Shown here piece after piece: positions 55,921 to 64,000 of a stretch of 64,000 nucleotides of DNA. How positions within the stretch are numbered: position 1 is the stretch's first letter; every line of letters starts with the position of its first letter. Both the position numbers and the translations under genes were made by a program. The DNA is from Anaerobranca californiensis DSM 14826 (lineage in GTDB: Bacteria > Bacillota > Proteinivoracia > Proteinivoracales > Proteinivoracaceae): NCBI RefSeq assembly GCF_900142275.1, contig NZ_FRAI01000009.1, forward strand, positions 32,345 through 96,344. Direction: 5' to 3'. Below the pieces are notes generated by a model, which saw only the letters and a list, made by a program, of their open reading frames with translations, was not told where the DNA came from and did not search any database.

Positions 55921-56399
55921 TGATATTTGTAGTTTTAGGTACTCAAGACATTCCTTTTACAAGACTCCTTAAAAAATTAGATAGATTGATTACTGATGGG
56001 AAAATAAAAGAACAAGTAATAGTTCAAAGTGGTTTTACTAAATATAGTAAAAATAATATGAAAGTTTTTGATTTCTTATCCCCTGAAGAAATGGATAGCT
56101 ATTACGATAAAGCAAAATTTATTATCAGCCATGGTGGTACAGGTTCATTAATGAAGGGTATAAAAAAAAGAAAAAAAATTATAGCCGTTCCTAGACTGGC
56201 AAAATATAATGAGCATAAGGATGATCACCAATTAGAAATAGTTCGGCTTTTTGCTGAAAAAAAATATCTTTTAGCGATAGAAAATATAGATGAACTAGAT
56301 AAAGCATTAGAAGATATTGAAACCTTTGAGCCAGAAATTTATATATCTAAAAAAGATGTTATCATAAAAACAATCGAACAATTTATAGATGCATTATAA
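55920..56399 (+). CDS. PssE/Alg13-like glycosyltransferase catalytic subunit
   Basis: The 159-residue protein corresponds to the C-terminal half of GT28 enzymes. It starts MIFVVLGTQDIPFTRLLKKLD and has AKFIISHGGTGSLMKGIKKRKKIIAVPR with the UDP-binding site, then NEHKDDHQLEIV. It works as a complex with the PssD-like membrane subunit encoded just upstream. The start ATG overlaps the previous stop codon (TGATG) and follows AGGAGGAGGGCTTTATT; a TTG three bases upstream is an alternative start. Confidence 0.88.
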   Translation: MIFVVLGTQDIPFTRLLKKLDRLITDGKIKEQVIVQSGFTKYSKNNMKVFDFLSPEEMDSYYDKAKFIISHGGTGSLMKGIKKRKKIIAVPRLAKYNEHKDDHQLEIVRLFAEKKYLLAIENIDELDKALEDIETFEPEIYISKKDVIIKTIEQFIDAL

Positions 56400-56436
56400 A
56401 TTATAGATTAGATAAATCTTTAGGGGGGAATTTAAA

Positions 56437-57603
56437 ATGAAAATAGCAGTAGCGGGAATGGGTTATGTAGGTTTATCTCTAGCTGTTTTACTAGCCCAAA
56501 ATAATGAAGTAACTGTTCTTGATATTATCCCGGAAAAAGTAGACATGATTAACCAAAAAAAATCTCCAATAGCAGATAAAGAAATTCAAGAATTTTTATC
56601 TACTAAAAAATTAAATTTAGTAGCAACAACAGATAATTTTAAAGCATATAAAAATGCTGACTTTGTCATTATAGCTACACCTACCGATTACGACCCAGAT
56701 AAAAATTATTTTAATACTAGTACTGTTGAAACAATTATTTCTAATGTCCTCACTATTAATCCAGAAGCAATAATGATTATAAAATCAACGGTACCGGTAG
56801 GGTATACAGAAAAAATTAAAAAAATCTTCGCCACAGATAATATTATCTTTTCACCAGAATTTTTAAGGGAAGGAAAGGCCCTTTATGATAATTTGTATCC
56901 TTCAAGAATTGTAATTGGAGAAAAGTCAAAAAGGGCAGAAAAATTTGCTGAACTTTTAATAGAAGGGGCAATAAAGAAGGATATTCCTGTTTTATATACT
57001 AATCCTACAGAAGCAGAAGCTATAAAATTATTTGCTAATACATATCTCGCCATGCGGGTAGCTTTTTTTAATGAATTGGATACTTATGCAGAAATAAGGG
57101 GCCTTGATACAAAACAAATTATTGAAGGAGTATGTTTAGATCCTAGAATAGGAAATCATTATAATAATCCATCCTTCGGATATGGGGGATATTGTCTACC
57201 AAAGGATACTAAACAACTAAGAGCAAATTATGAAGATGTACCTAATAATATAATAGGAGCAATAGTTGATGCTAATAGAACAAGAAAAAATCACATAGCA
57301 AATATGATAATTAAAAAAAATCCTCAAGTTGTAGGTGTATATAGACTTACAATGAAGACAGATTCCGATAACTTTAGACAATCGGCTATTCAAGGAGTAA
57401 TAAAGAGAATTAAAGAAAAAGGCATAGATGTAGTAATCTATGAACCAGGATTAAAAGAAGATACCTTTTATAACTCTAGAGTAATAAAGGATTTAGAAGA
57501 ATTTAAAAAAATATCTGATGTAATTCTAGCAAATAGAATGTGTGAAAAATTAGAAGATGTAAAAGATAAAGTATATACTAGGGATATTTACAATAGAGAT
57601 TAA
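56437..57603 (+). CDS. UDP-sugar 6-dehydrogenase (Ugd/UDP-glucose dehydrogenase family)
   Basis: The enzyme oxidises the C6 alcohol of a UDP-sugar to a uronic acid using two NAD+. The 388 residues start [20 protein letters not shown] and contain [11 protein letters not shown] and [15 protein letters not shown]. The catalytic lysine lies in [18 protein letters not shown] and the nucleophile cysteine in [14 protein letters not shown]. The length matches the short Ugd type of E. coli. UDP-glucose from GalU is the likely substrate, giving UDP-glucuronate for the island's polymer; other sugars are possible. The start follows TAGGGGGGAATTTAAA. Confidence 0.92.
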   Translation: MKIAVAGMGYVGLSLAVLLAQNNEVTVLDIIPEKVDMINQKKSPIADKEIQEFLSTKKLNLVATTDNFKAYKNADFVIIATPTDYDPDKNYFNTSTVETIISNVLTINPEAIMIIKSTVPVGYTEKIKKIFATDNIIFSPEFLREGKALYDNLYPSRIVIGEKSKRAEKFAELLIEGAIKKDIPVLYTNPTEAEAIKLFANTYLAMRVAFFNELDTYAEIRGLDTKQIIEGVCLDPRIGNHYNNPSFGYGGYCLPKDTKQLRANYEDVPNNIIGAIVDANRTRKNHIANMIIKKNPQVVGVYRLTMKTDSDNFRQSAIQGVIKRIKEKGIDVVIYEPGLKEDTFYNSRVIKDLEEFKKISDVILANRMCEKLEDVKDKVYTRDIYNRD

Positions 57604-57604
57604 C

Positions 57605-57638
57605 AAAAAAGCTACTATTTAAATTAGTGGCTTTTTTA
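57605..57638 (+). terminator. Rho-independent terminator after the UDP-sugar dehydrogenase gene
   Basis: AAAAAAGCTACTA and TAGTGGCTTTTTT pair with one G-T pair around a short loop, followed by T residues. Confidence 0.8.
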
Positions 57639-57776
57639 ACTAAAAACCAGATAAATAAAAAAATTAAGGACCTCTATAATAGAGACATAGAACAATCTTT
57701 ATCTGCAATGTTAGTGAAATATATTTTTAAATGTTAATATTAAATTTAAAAAAACTAAAAAGGGGCGCAATGGAAC

Positions 57777-58634
57777 ATGAAAAAAATACTTCTTTTTTTT
57801 CTTTGTATTATTTTTATGGTAACAATTATTTTAATAACTCTAAGTAATAATATAACAAGAAATAATAAAGAAACATTAGATAGCAAAAATTTAAATAGCA
57901 CTAGTGTTGTTTTGTTAACTTATCATGAAATTAGAACAGAAAGTTTAGATAGGGGGGATTGGCAATTTTATAGATTATTAGATGATTTTGAAAAAGATCT
58001 AAAATTAATTAAATCAAGTGGGGTAAAAGTCATTAATTATAGAGATTTAATTGATGTTTTAGAAAGAGGAGATGAGATATTCGGACCTCACATTATTATT
58101 CAATTTGATGATGGCTATAATTCAGACTATGATTATGTATTTCCATTATTGGTTGAAAATCAAATGAAAGCAACTTTTTTTATAACACCTGGCCGAGCAA
58201 GTAATCCTAATTTTCATAATAGATTTATGTCATGGGAAAAAATAAGAACAATAAAAGAATATGAAAATGATGAAGGAATAAAACTTTTTGAAATAGGAGC
58301 CCATGGACAAACACATACTTCACTTGATAGAAAAGAAAATGAAAGTCACGAAGAATGGTTAAACAGATTACGATATGAGTTTTATCAACCTAAAAAAGCC
58401 ATAAAAGAGAATTTAGGAATAGATGTTAATATTTTTGCTCTTCCTTTTGGTTCAGGATTTGGCTTAAATGAGGTTATAACAATTGCAAAAGAATATGATT
58501 ATGAGTTAGTTAGAGGCTGGAAAACAGATGATAATAATTTTATAAATTATGAAACAAATTTTGTTAGGTTTTTTCCTGTATACAATAACAGTAATATACA
58601 AGATGCTATTGATTTAGCTTTAGGAAGGAATTAG
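57777..58634 (+). CDS. Membrane-anchored polysaccharide deacetylase (CE4/NodB)
   Basis: The 285-residue protein has an N-terminal membrane anchor (ILLFFLCIIFMVTIILITL) and an outer NodB domain. The domain has VVLLTYHEI, the metal Asp pair in IIIQFDDGYNSDYDY, KATFFITPGRA, EIGAHGQTHTSL (His-x3-His) and the later FALPFGSG. CE4 enzymes remove N-acetyl groups from glycans outside the cell. It may trim the polymer made by the island. The start ATG follows AAAAGGGGCGCAATGGAAC. It has its own terminator region. Confidence 0.9.
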   Translation: MKKILLFFLCIIFMVTIILITLSNNITRNNKETLDSKNLNSTSVVLLTYHEIRTESLDRGDWQFYRLLDDFEKDLKLIKSSGVKVINYRDLIDVLERGDEIFGPHIIIQFDDGYNSDYDYVFPLLVENQMKATFFITPGRASNPNFHNRFMSWEKIRTIKEYENDEGIKLFEIGAHGQTHTSLDRKENESHEEWLNRLRYEFYQPKKAIKENLGIDVNIFALPFGSGFGLNEVITIAKEYDYELVRGWKTDDNNFINYETNFVRFFPVYNNSNIQDAIDLALGRN

Positions 58635-58880
58635 GCTGGAAAACATCACAACCGGCGATGGCAGGATTTTCATTTTTACTTTTTAAATATGGGGTTAGTT
58701 ACAAGATCATAGATAAATAAAAAATCTATAGTACCAACAAGGTGGGGTTTATCTACAGTATGGGACCTTGCAATTGTTGCAAGGTCCTTTGCTTATAACT
58801 AAATAATTATTGAAAAAAACATCTTTTTATATTAAACTTTAAAAGTAATAATTTTACATATATTAAGGGGATGTAATACT
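58635..58880 (+). other. 246-base intergenic region with a strong terminator and unexplained sequence
   Basis: Between the deacetylase and murJ lies about 130 bases of moderately GC-richer sequence (58636-58762), which includes ACAACCGGCGATGGCAGG and ACAAGGTGGGGTTTATCTAC, and then a very strong terminator. No frame with a start site is visible. It could be a small RNA or a leader ending in the terminator, but it matches no class I recognise. The remaining 90 bases are AT-rich with no clear signal. Confidence 0.35.
58763..58790 (+). terminator. Strong Rho-independent terminator before murJ
   Basis: GGACCTTGCAA-TTG-TTGCAAGGTCC is a perfect 11-bp stem with a three-base loop, followed by TTT. 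Confidence 0.85.
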
Positions 58881-60413
58881 TTGAAAAAAACTGCAGTAAT
58901 ATTAATGTTCTTGACTATAATTACAAAAATTTTAAGTTTTGCAAGAGAAGTTGTTTTGTCATATTTTTATGGTGCTTCAGCTATTAGTGATGCATATTTA
59001 ATTTCTATGACTATTCCGGGTATAATTTTTTCCCTAGTAGGAGTTGCTATAAACCGAACTTATATTCCTATATTTAGTAATATTATTAAAAATCAAAATG
59101 AGAAGGAAGGAAATATATTTACCAATAATATTATTAATTTTTTCATTATATTCTGTACTGCGATGTTTTTGATAGGTTTTTTATTTGCAGAACAAATTGT
59201 TAAATTATTTGCATCTGGTTTTGAAGGAGAAAGTTTATTTTTAGCAGTCAATTTTACAAAGATAACTTTATTTGGTATATATTTTACAACCATCTCCCAT
59301 ATTCTAATAAGCTATTTACAAATTAAAAATAAATTTATAGTCCCAGCTTTAATTAGTGTCCCTTTTAATATAATTATTATTTTATCAATTATTTTTAGTA
59401 CTAAAAATTTATATCTTTTAGCAGTGGGAGTTGTTATTGCTATTTTTTCTCAATTACTAGTCTTACTTTTTACTTCTTTTAAAAATGGTTTTAAATATAA
59501 TTTTTTATTCAAACCGAAAGATGAAAATTTTAAAAAACTAATATATCTATCTCTACCTATTATTTTAGGTAGTTCAATTACTCAAATCAATGTTTTAGTG
59601 GATAGAACAATAGCATCAAGAATTGTAGTTGGAGGGATTTCTGCCCTTAATTATGCTACAAGATTAAATAATTTTGTATTAGGGATTTTTGTACTATCTA
59701 TTACAACGGTTATGTATCCATCTATATCGAAAATGGCAGCAGAAAATAAATTTAAAGAATTTAAAATTTCTTTAGTAGAAGTTATTGGAATTATAAACTT
59801 ATTGTTAGTTCCTATTACTATTGGTAGTATGATTTTTGCAACACCTATAGTTCAATTGTTATTTGGTAGAGGTGCTTTTAGTGATAAAGCAATTTATTTA
59901 ACTTCACAAGGGTTAATTTTTTTCTCAGTTGGAATGGTTGGTTTTGGAATCAAGGATGTTTTAACTAGAGCTTTATATTCTTTGCAAGATACAAAAACAC
60001 CAATGATTATAGCTTCTATTGCAATTACAATAAATATAATATTAAATATAATCCTTTCAAATTTTTTAGGTATAGGGGGATTAGCTTTAGCTACCAGTAT
60101 CTCTGCTATAATTTCAACTATTTTATTGTTTATATGTCTTAGGAGAAAAATCGGTCCTTTTGGTATTAAAAGATTAGTAATATCCTTCGTCAAAATGTTA
60201 ATTGCATCTTTAATTATGGGAATTGCATCTAAAATGTTATACAATTTTTTGTTGTTACATTTTAATGGTAACGTATCTTTATTTTTAGCTATTCTTTTTG
60301 GTGCATTTTTATATTTTTTAATTATACTTTTTACAAAAGTAGATGAGTTTCACATTGTAATTCAAGGGATAAAGACAAATTTAAAGAATTGTAAATATAT
60401 TTTAAAACGTTAA
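58881..60413 (+). CDS. murJ: MurJ/MviN-type lipid-linked oligosaccharide flippase
   Basis: The 510-residue protein has about 13-14 membrane helices and the MVF fold signatures ILSFAREVVLSYFYGASAISDAYLISMTIPG, NVLVDRTIASRIVVGGISALNYATRL and LFGRGAFSDKA. MurJ flips lipid II across the membrane; in this position next to a glycan operon it could instead move the lipid-linked unit of the island. Genomes like this often have several paralogues, so the symbol is a family label. The start is TTG 58881, preceded by AAGGGGATGTAATACT. Confidence 0.87.
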   Translation: MKKTAVILMFLTIITKILSFAREVVLSYFYGASAISDAYLISMTIPGIIFSLVGVAINRTYIPIFSNIIKNQNEKEGNIFTNNIINFFIIFCTAMFLIGFLFAEQIVKLFASGFEGESLFLAVNFTKITLFGIYFTTISHILISYLQIKNKFIVPALISVPFNIIIILSIIFSTKNLYLLAVGVVIAIFSQLLVLLFTSFKNGFKYNFLFKPKDENFKKLIYLSLPIILGSSITQINVLVDRTIASRIVVGGISALNYATRLNNFVLGIFVLSITTVMYPSISKMAAENKFKEFKISLVEVIGIINLLLVPITIGSMIFATPIVQLLFGRGAFSDKAIYLTSQGLIFFSVGMVGFGIKDVLTRALYSLQDTKTPMIIASIAITINIILNIILSNFLGIGGLALATSISAIISTILLFICLRRKIGPFGIKRLVISFVKMLIASLIMGIASKMLYNFLLLHFNGNVSLFLAILFGAFLYFLIILFTKVDEFHIVIQGIKTNLKNCKYILKR

Positions 60414-60541
60414 AGTATATTTAACCTAGGGCATTTTGGAGAGTTTTACTCTTTTTAAATTTAAAAAATTAGCCAATAATACAATAAAAGCGTCCATATT
60501 GAAAACATTAATAATAACTTTTTTTAGGAGAGTAGTAACTA

Positions 60542-61006
60542 ATGAACTCAAAAAACACTACACTAATTTCCTGGACAGCCGTTATTTTATGGCTTGTCCT
60601 TATCTTTTATTTTTCATCCCAACCGGCGACGGAATCGGCAGCTTTAAGTAGCAGCATTACCGAAGTTGTTGTAGAAAAAGCAATAATTTTAACACCGTTA
60701 GAAAGGGAAGACATTACAGAAGATCTTCTATCTAACATCCACCTTTTTATCCGAAAATTCGCCCACTTTACAGTTTACTTTATCCTAGGAATACTAATAA
60801 CCAATGCCTTTACAGTAACAGGGATTAAAGGTAAAAAAAGGTTAATATATTCTCTAATCTTTTGTGTCATCTATGCCATAACCGATGAATTTCATCAAAC
60901 CTTTGTACCGGGAAGAAGCGGACAAATTACCGATGTCCTCATCGACAGCTTCGGAAGCTTAGCAGGGATATTCACCTATATTAAAACCTCCCACAAATTT
61001 AAATAA
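60542..61006 (+). CDS. VanZ family membrane protein
   Basis: The 154-residue protein starts MNSKNTTLISWTAVILWLVLIFYFSSQPATES and has the VanZ hallmarks RKFAHFTVYFILGILI and DEFHQTFVPGRSGQITDVLIDSFGSLAG. It has about four membrane helices. VanZ-type proteins are linked to teicoplanin resistance in one case, but most have unknown roles in the envelope. The start follows TTTTTAGGAGAGTAGTA. It is the last envelope gene before a terminator. Confidence 0.9.
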   Translation: MNSKNTTLISWTAVILWLVLIFYFSSQPATESAALSSSITEVVVEKAIILTPLEREDITEDLLSNIHLFIRKFAHFTVYFILGILITNAFTVTGIKGKKRLIYSLIFCVIYAITDEFHQTFVPGRSGQITDVLIDSFGSLAGIFTYIKTSHKFK

Positions 61007-61010
61007 ACTA

Positions 61011-61043
61011 GACAGGTATTTAACTACAATACCTGTCTTTTAT
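61011..61043 (+). terminator. Rho-independent terminator after vanZ-like gene
   Basis: GACAGGTATT-TAACTAC-AATACCTGTC is a perfect 10-bp stem followed by TTTTATATTTT. Confidence 0.85.
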
Positions 61044-61121
61044 ATTTTGTAGAATTTGCAGGAAATTTGTAGAAATTGTAGAAATATTAATTATTTAAAG
61101 AATTAGCTTTGGGAGGTGTTG

Positions 61122-63187
61122 ATGGGGGTTATGGCAGGTAAAAATATCCGCTTTACAGAAAAATTTAAAAGAAGGGTAATTAGAGATTCGATCCCCTATT
61201 TGCAACGGCTTTAGTGCAAATAGGGATGAGGTACTATGACGGCAAATTCTGGCCCCATGTAGCTAAAATACTAAATACTGACCGACTAACTAATAATTTT
61301 CAAATTTGGATAGGAGAATCTTTTATAAACACCTTGAAAGAATACAACAAAGTTATAATTGACGAAAATGAAAAGGTAAAAAATGTCCTGATGCATGGCT
61401 TTGTTTCAGAACACTATGCAAATAATTTGTTTGATTTCCTATTTAAATTTTACGAAATAGACCTAGAGAGGGATCTAACCCGTAACAGTAAAGAAATGAT
61501 GGATAATTTAGTCCACATCATTCGAAAAAACGACAATACCCAAAGAACATATCTTTTAGTTCAACAGACCTCAGACGCAATAGAAGTTAACAAAAGGGGA
61601 GCAAAGGTCAGGCTAAGGAGGCTATTAAGGTTAATAGACCAATGTTTTTACCAACAAGATATTCCCCAAAACTCAACAAGTAGAATGACTATCCTTTTTA
61701 ACAAATGGCAAAGGGAAAGTGAAGAATTTAATAATAAAATCAGAGAATATAACTTAGGTATAAAAAAGAAAAAAAGTTATTCAGCACCATTTTTAAAATG
61801 TAATTTAGAAGATAACAGTTTTACCCTTATCCTCCCATCCCAATTAATAAATATGGAATACATAGGGGATGTTAAATGGGAAATAGTTACACCTAAGAGG
61901 AATATATCCCTTCCAACCTTTACCTATGAAGGTTTTACTGGCCTTAAAATAAAGGAAGTACAAACAACAATTGACCCTCAAAACTTATTTGATCAATTTA
62001 CCATTAGACTGTTATGTGATCAAAATAAAATCAAGGTTTTTAATAATCTCAAAGGAGAGGTCATCAGATTTTTTGACAGTGAAGGTAATCAAATTTCCAA
62101 TCTTCCTAAAGGGGAATACATCTATTCCTTTATCCCTAAAGATCAGCTCCCAATTTCCCAAGGTATAATAGACACTGAAGTTATAGGCCCACTTTTAAAA
62201 ACTTCCTATAACTTTACTCAAGGTGATTATATTAAACTTTCCGATGGCACTGTTATAACTATAGATAAAGGTTTAGCAGAAGGTCTTTTAGAGAGAAATT
62301 GTCTAAAGGATTCCTTGGCAATATATAACGATGAAAAACTATCAATATATAACAAACCTCCTACAATATATATCCAAATTGGCGAAAGTAAAGTTAAAGG
62401 AACGGTAATAAAGGTTAATGGCAAAGTTAACAGATTTTTAGAAGAACTAGCGGTAAAGGTAGATGTTAATAGAAAAGGTGAAACAGGATACTACCTAAAC
62501 TTACAAGACTATCACTGCCTAGAAGATGATCTATATGAAATAATCGTCGATGTACCCAATGATAGAACACAGAGATACTGGAAATTTATCTTGATTAATG
62601 ATTTGCAATTTAACTTTGAAGGTGCTCCCTACCTCTTTAAAACAAAGGGTACAATTGTCTTTAACGAAGGGCTAGATTTGTTAGCTAAAGACCAACAAGT
62701 AGAAAAAAATAGGGATGAAAATTCCTATAATTTTACAATAATTCCAGAAAGGGATTATCTAGAATTCACATATAGGTTTAAAGATGAAAAAGTAGATCTC
62801 CTGTTCAAAATCCCTGTTTTAAAATGGAGTATTGATAAAGAATCTTGGTATATCCAAAAAAATACCGGGATTTGGCATAGTGAATTTCCCTCGACGATGT
62901 ATATAAAGGGGCCCTTTGACAAAATAAAACTCCTTTTAGATGACGATTTGGCAAAAAAAGATAATGAACATGAAAAAAGCTATACAAAATCTAAAGAAGG
63001 AATCTTTGAATGTGATGTTTCCTCATTTAAATCATGGTTTGGCAGGGAAAAGGCTAAAAGAACTATCTATATCCAGTTAAATGGCCATAAAGAAGAGTTT
63101 TTAACTGTGATAACAAGGAGTTATTTACTGGATGAACCAATTTTAACTAATCAGCAACAGAAGTCGCCCACTACTGTAAGTGTGTGA
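61122..63187 (+). CDS. Large protein of unknown function, frameshifted near its 5' end
   Basis: I do not recognise this protein. A strong site, GGGAGGTGTTG, precedes ATG 61122, whose frame reads MGVMAGKNIRFTEKFKRRVI and stops at 61211. The -1 frame continues from the C4 run (61193-61196) as PLFATALVQIGMRYYDGKFWPHVAKIL and then stays open to 63187. One added C gives 688 residues. The first 230 residues look helical (IWIGESFINTLKEYNK, NLFDFLFKFYEIDLERDL). The rest is mostly strands, like several tandem beta-sandwich domains. No enzyme motif, signal peptide or membrane helix is evident, so it is probably cytosolic. It lies directly before an IS200/IS605 element; possible partners beyond it are outside the window. 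Confidence 0.65.
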
Positions 63188-63256
63188 TGAATGTTGCTTG
63201 ATAAATTCTTCCTTTATGATATAATCAGTATTATAGGAAGGAGGTCATGTAATAGA

Positions 63257-63652
63257 ATGGATTTAGACAATAATAATCATTCAGTATTCTTATTGTTTTA
63301 TCATCTTGTTTTGGTAACTAAATATAGAAGAAAAGTTATTGATGATAATATATCGAATAGACTAAAAGAAATATTTGAAAAGATACAGGAAAATTATAAT
63401 ATCACATTACAAGAATGGAACCATGATAAAGACCATATCCATATATTATTCAAAGCACATCCTAATACAGGGTTGTCTAAGTTTATAAATGCATATAAAA
63501 GTGCTTCATCAAGATTGATAAAGAAAGAGTATCCTAAAATAAAAGAGCAATTATGGAAAGAATATTTTTGGTCAAGAAGTTACTGTTTGCTTGCAACAGG
63601 CGGGGTGTCAATTGAAGTAATTAAAAAATATATAGAAAAGCAAGGGAAGTAG
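63257..63652 (+). CDS. tnpA: IS200/IS605 transposase TnpA (HUH Y1 type)
   Basis: TnpA cuts and joins single-stranded DNA with one catalytic tyrosine. The protein starts MDLDNNNHSVFLLFYHLVLVTKYRRKVI, the common TnpA start. It contains the HUH motif in HDKDHIHILFKAHP and the catalytic tyrosine in EVIKKYIEKQGK. SRLIKKEYPKIK and LWKEYFWSRSYCLLATGG are also conserved. The frame is open from 63191, but ATG 63257 gives the normal length (131 residues) and GGAAGGAGG lies 12 bases upstream. All key residues are present, so the enzyme may be active. Confidence 0.93.
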   Translation: MDLDNNNHSVFLLFYHLVLVTKYRRKVIDDNISNRLKEIFEKIQENYNITLQEWNHDKDHIHILFKAHPNTGLSKFINAYKSASSRLIKKEYPKIKEQLWKEYFWSRSYCLLATGGVSIEVIKKYIEKQGK

Positions 63653-63660
63653 GTGTAACT

Positions 63661-64000
63661 TTGCTAAAGGCTTATAAATACAGGATATATCCAATAAAAG
63701 AACAAGAAGAATATTTTGCTAAAGTATTTGGTTGTGTAAGATTTATATATAACAAAATGCTACATGACAAAATAGAACATTATAAACAAACAGGAGAAAT
63801 GCTAAACAATACACCTGCACAATATAAAAAAGAATATTCTTTTCTAAAAGAAGTAGATAGTCTTGCACTTGCTAATTCACAACTTAATTTAGAAAAAGCA
63901 TATAAAAATTTCTTTAGAGATAAAAAAATAGGATTTCCAAAGTTCAAGAAAAAGAAAGGTTACCAGTCTTATACTACAAATAATCAAAATGGAACAGTAA
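63661..64000 (+). CDS. tnpB: TnpB (RuvC-type RNA-guided nuclease of IS200/IS605), 3'-truncated by the window edge
   Basis: TTG 63661 opens LKAYKYRIYPIKEQEEYFAKVFGCVRF, then FIYNKMLHDKIEHYKQTG and IGFPKFKKKKGYQSYTT, the standard N-terminal region of TnpB proteins. TnpB is a compact nuclease guided by an RNA made from the element's right end. Only 113 residues are visible. The RuvC catalytic residues, zinc finger and guide-RNA region are beyond the window, so activity cannot be judged. The start follows AAGTAGGTGTAACT, 8 bases after tnpA. Confidence 0.88.
   Translation, partial: MLKAYKYRIYPIKEQEEYFAKVFGCVRFIYNKMLHDKIEHYKQTGEMLNNTPAQYKKEYSFLKEVDSLALANSQLNLEKAYKNFFRDKKIGFPKFKKKKGYQSYTTNNQNGTV

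Larger units (their letters stand above)
63188..64000 (+). mobile_element. IS200/IS605-family element, right part beyond the window
   Basis: The stretch holds tnpA and the start of tnpB in the same direction, the IS605-type order. Upstream of tnpA, CTTCCT and AGGAAG (around 63207-63241) can form an imperfect hairpin with an AT-rich loop, as expected for the subterminal left-end hairpins of this family. The exact left end and target site cannot be set without comparing an empty site. The right end is outside the window. Confidence 0.75.

Noticed and set aside
60436..60651. 71-codon plus-strand frame before and overlapping the vanZ-like gene
   Set aside because: It has no good ribosome binding site, no recognisable composition, and runs out of frame over the clearly coding VanZ start. 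It is treated as noise.

Overview
The window is a stretch of AT-rich, low-GC chromosome from a spore-forming member of the Clostridia/Firmicutes. It carries spoIVA, an alpha/beta-type small acid-soluble spore protein, a YhcN-type spore lipoprotein, Gram-positive AGGAGG ribosome binding sites, a CIRCE operator and the Firmicutes replication-initiation genes dnaB/dnaI. The gene content (threonine catabolism by tdh-kbl, a GH13 branching enzyme, two lone ABC exporter subunits, cell-wall-binding-repeat proteins) would fit an anaerobe related to Anaerobranca/Proteinivoraceae. That genus guess is recall, not something the sequence proves.

Layout. 1-5.6 kb: two DUF3189 genes, der, plsY, gpsA and spoIVA. 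5.7-9.6 kb: tRNA-Pro, a two-subunit ABC exporter on the minus strand, tRNA-Gly and tRNA-Met. 9.7-14.0 kb: an orphan membrane protein, rnhA, a class III aminotransferase, a START-like protein, ndk and cheR. 14.1-14.6 kb: a six-tRNA operon on the minus strand with a clear promoter and terminator. 14.7-17.1 kb: small unknown proteins and spore proteins. 17.3-24.8 kb: surE, deoC, a cell-wall amidase, then the replication cluster dnaB-dnaI followed by one gene that fuses a DnaG-type primase to a DnaB-type helicase. 24.8-41.5 kb: an M-box Mg2+ riboswitch with mgtE, asnS, tdh-kbl, a beta-propeller lipoprotein, glgB, mnmA, an LCP protein, a large SpoIID/SH3/Big2/dockerin protein, CIRCE-htpG and a zinc-ribbon miniprotein. 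41.6-61.0 kb: a cell-envelope island with galU, a giant subtilase, a four-gene cassette (ATP-grasp ligase, deacetylase-like protein, opine-dehydrogenase-like protein, B12-dependent mutase-like protein), then a WecA/TagO-like enzyme, a polymerase-glycosyltransferase fusion, PssD/PssE, UDP-sugar dehydrogenase, polysaccharide deacetylase, MurJ-type flippase and VanZ. 61.1-64.0 kb: a large unrecognised protein abutting an IS200/IS605 element (tnpA complete, tnpB cut by the window end).

The envelope island reads as a pathway. GalU and the UDP-sugar dehydrogenase would supply UDP-glucose and UDP-uronate. The WecA-like enzyme would start a lipid-linked glycan, PssD/E and the GT4 domain would extend it, and the Wzy-like and MurJ-like membrane proteins would polymerise and flip it. 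The LCP protein at 35.7 kb could attach such polymers to peptidoglycan. The ATP-grasp/opine-dehydrogenase/B12 cassette inside this island is not a standard part of any such pathway I know. Together with the primase-helicase fusion it is the most interesting content of the window.

Six genes are interrupted by what is in every case a -1 shift, one base missing. Most sit in an A-run and one is next to a C-run (near 10.9, 35.75, 48.44, 51.29, 55.58 and 61.19 kb). Adding one base in each run restores a sensible protein. This looks like homopolymer under-calling in the assembly, although slippage-based decoding cannot be excluded from sequence alone.
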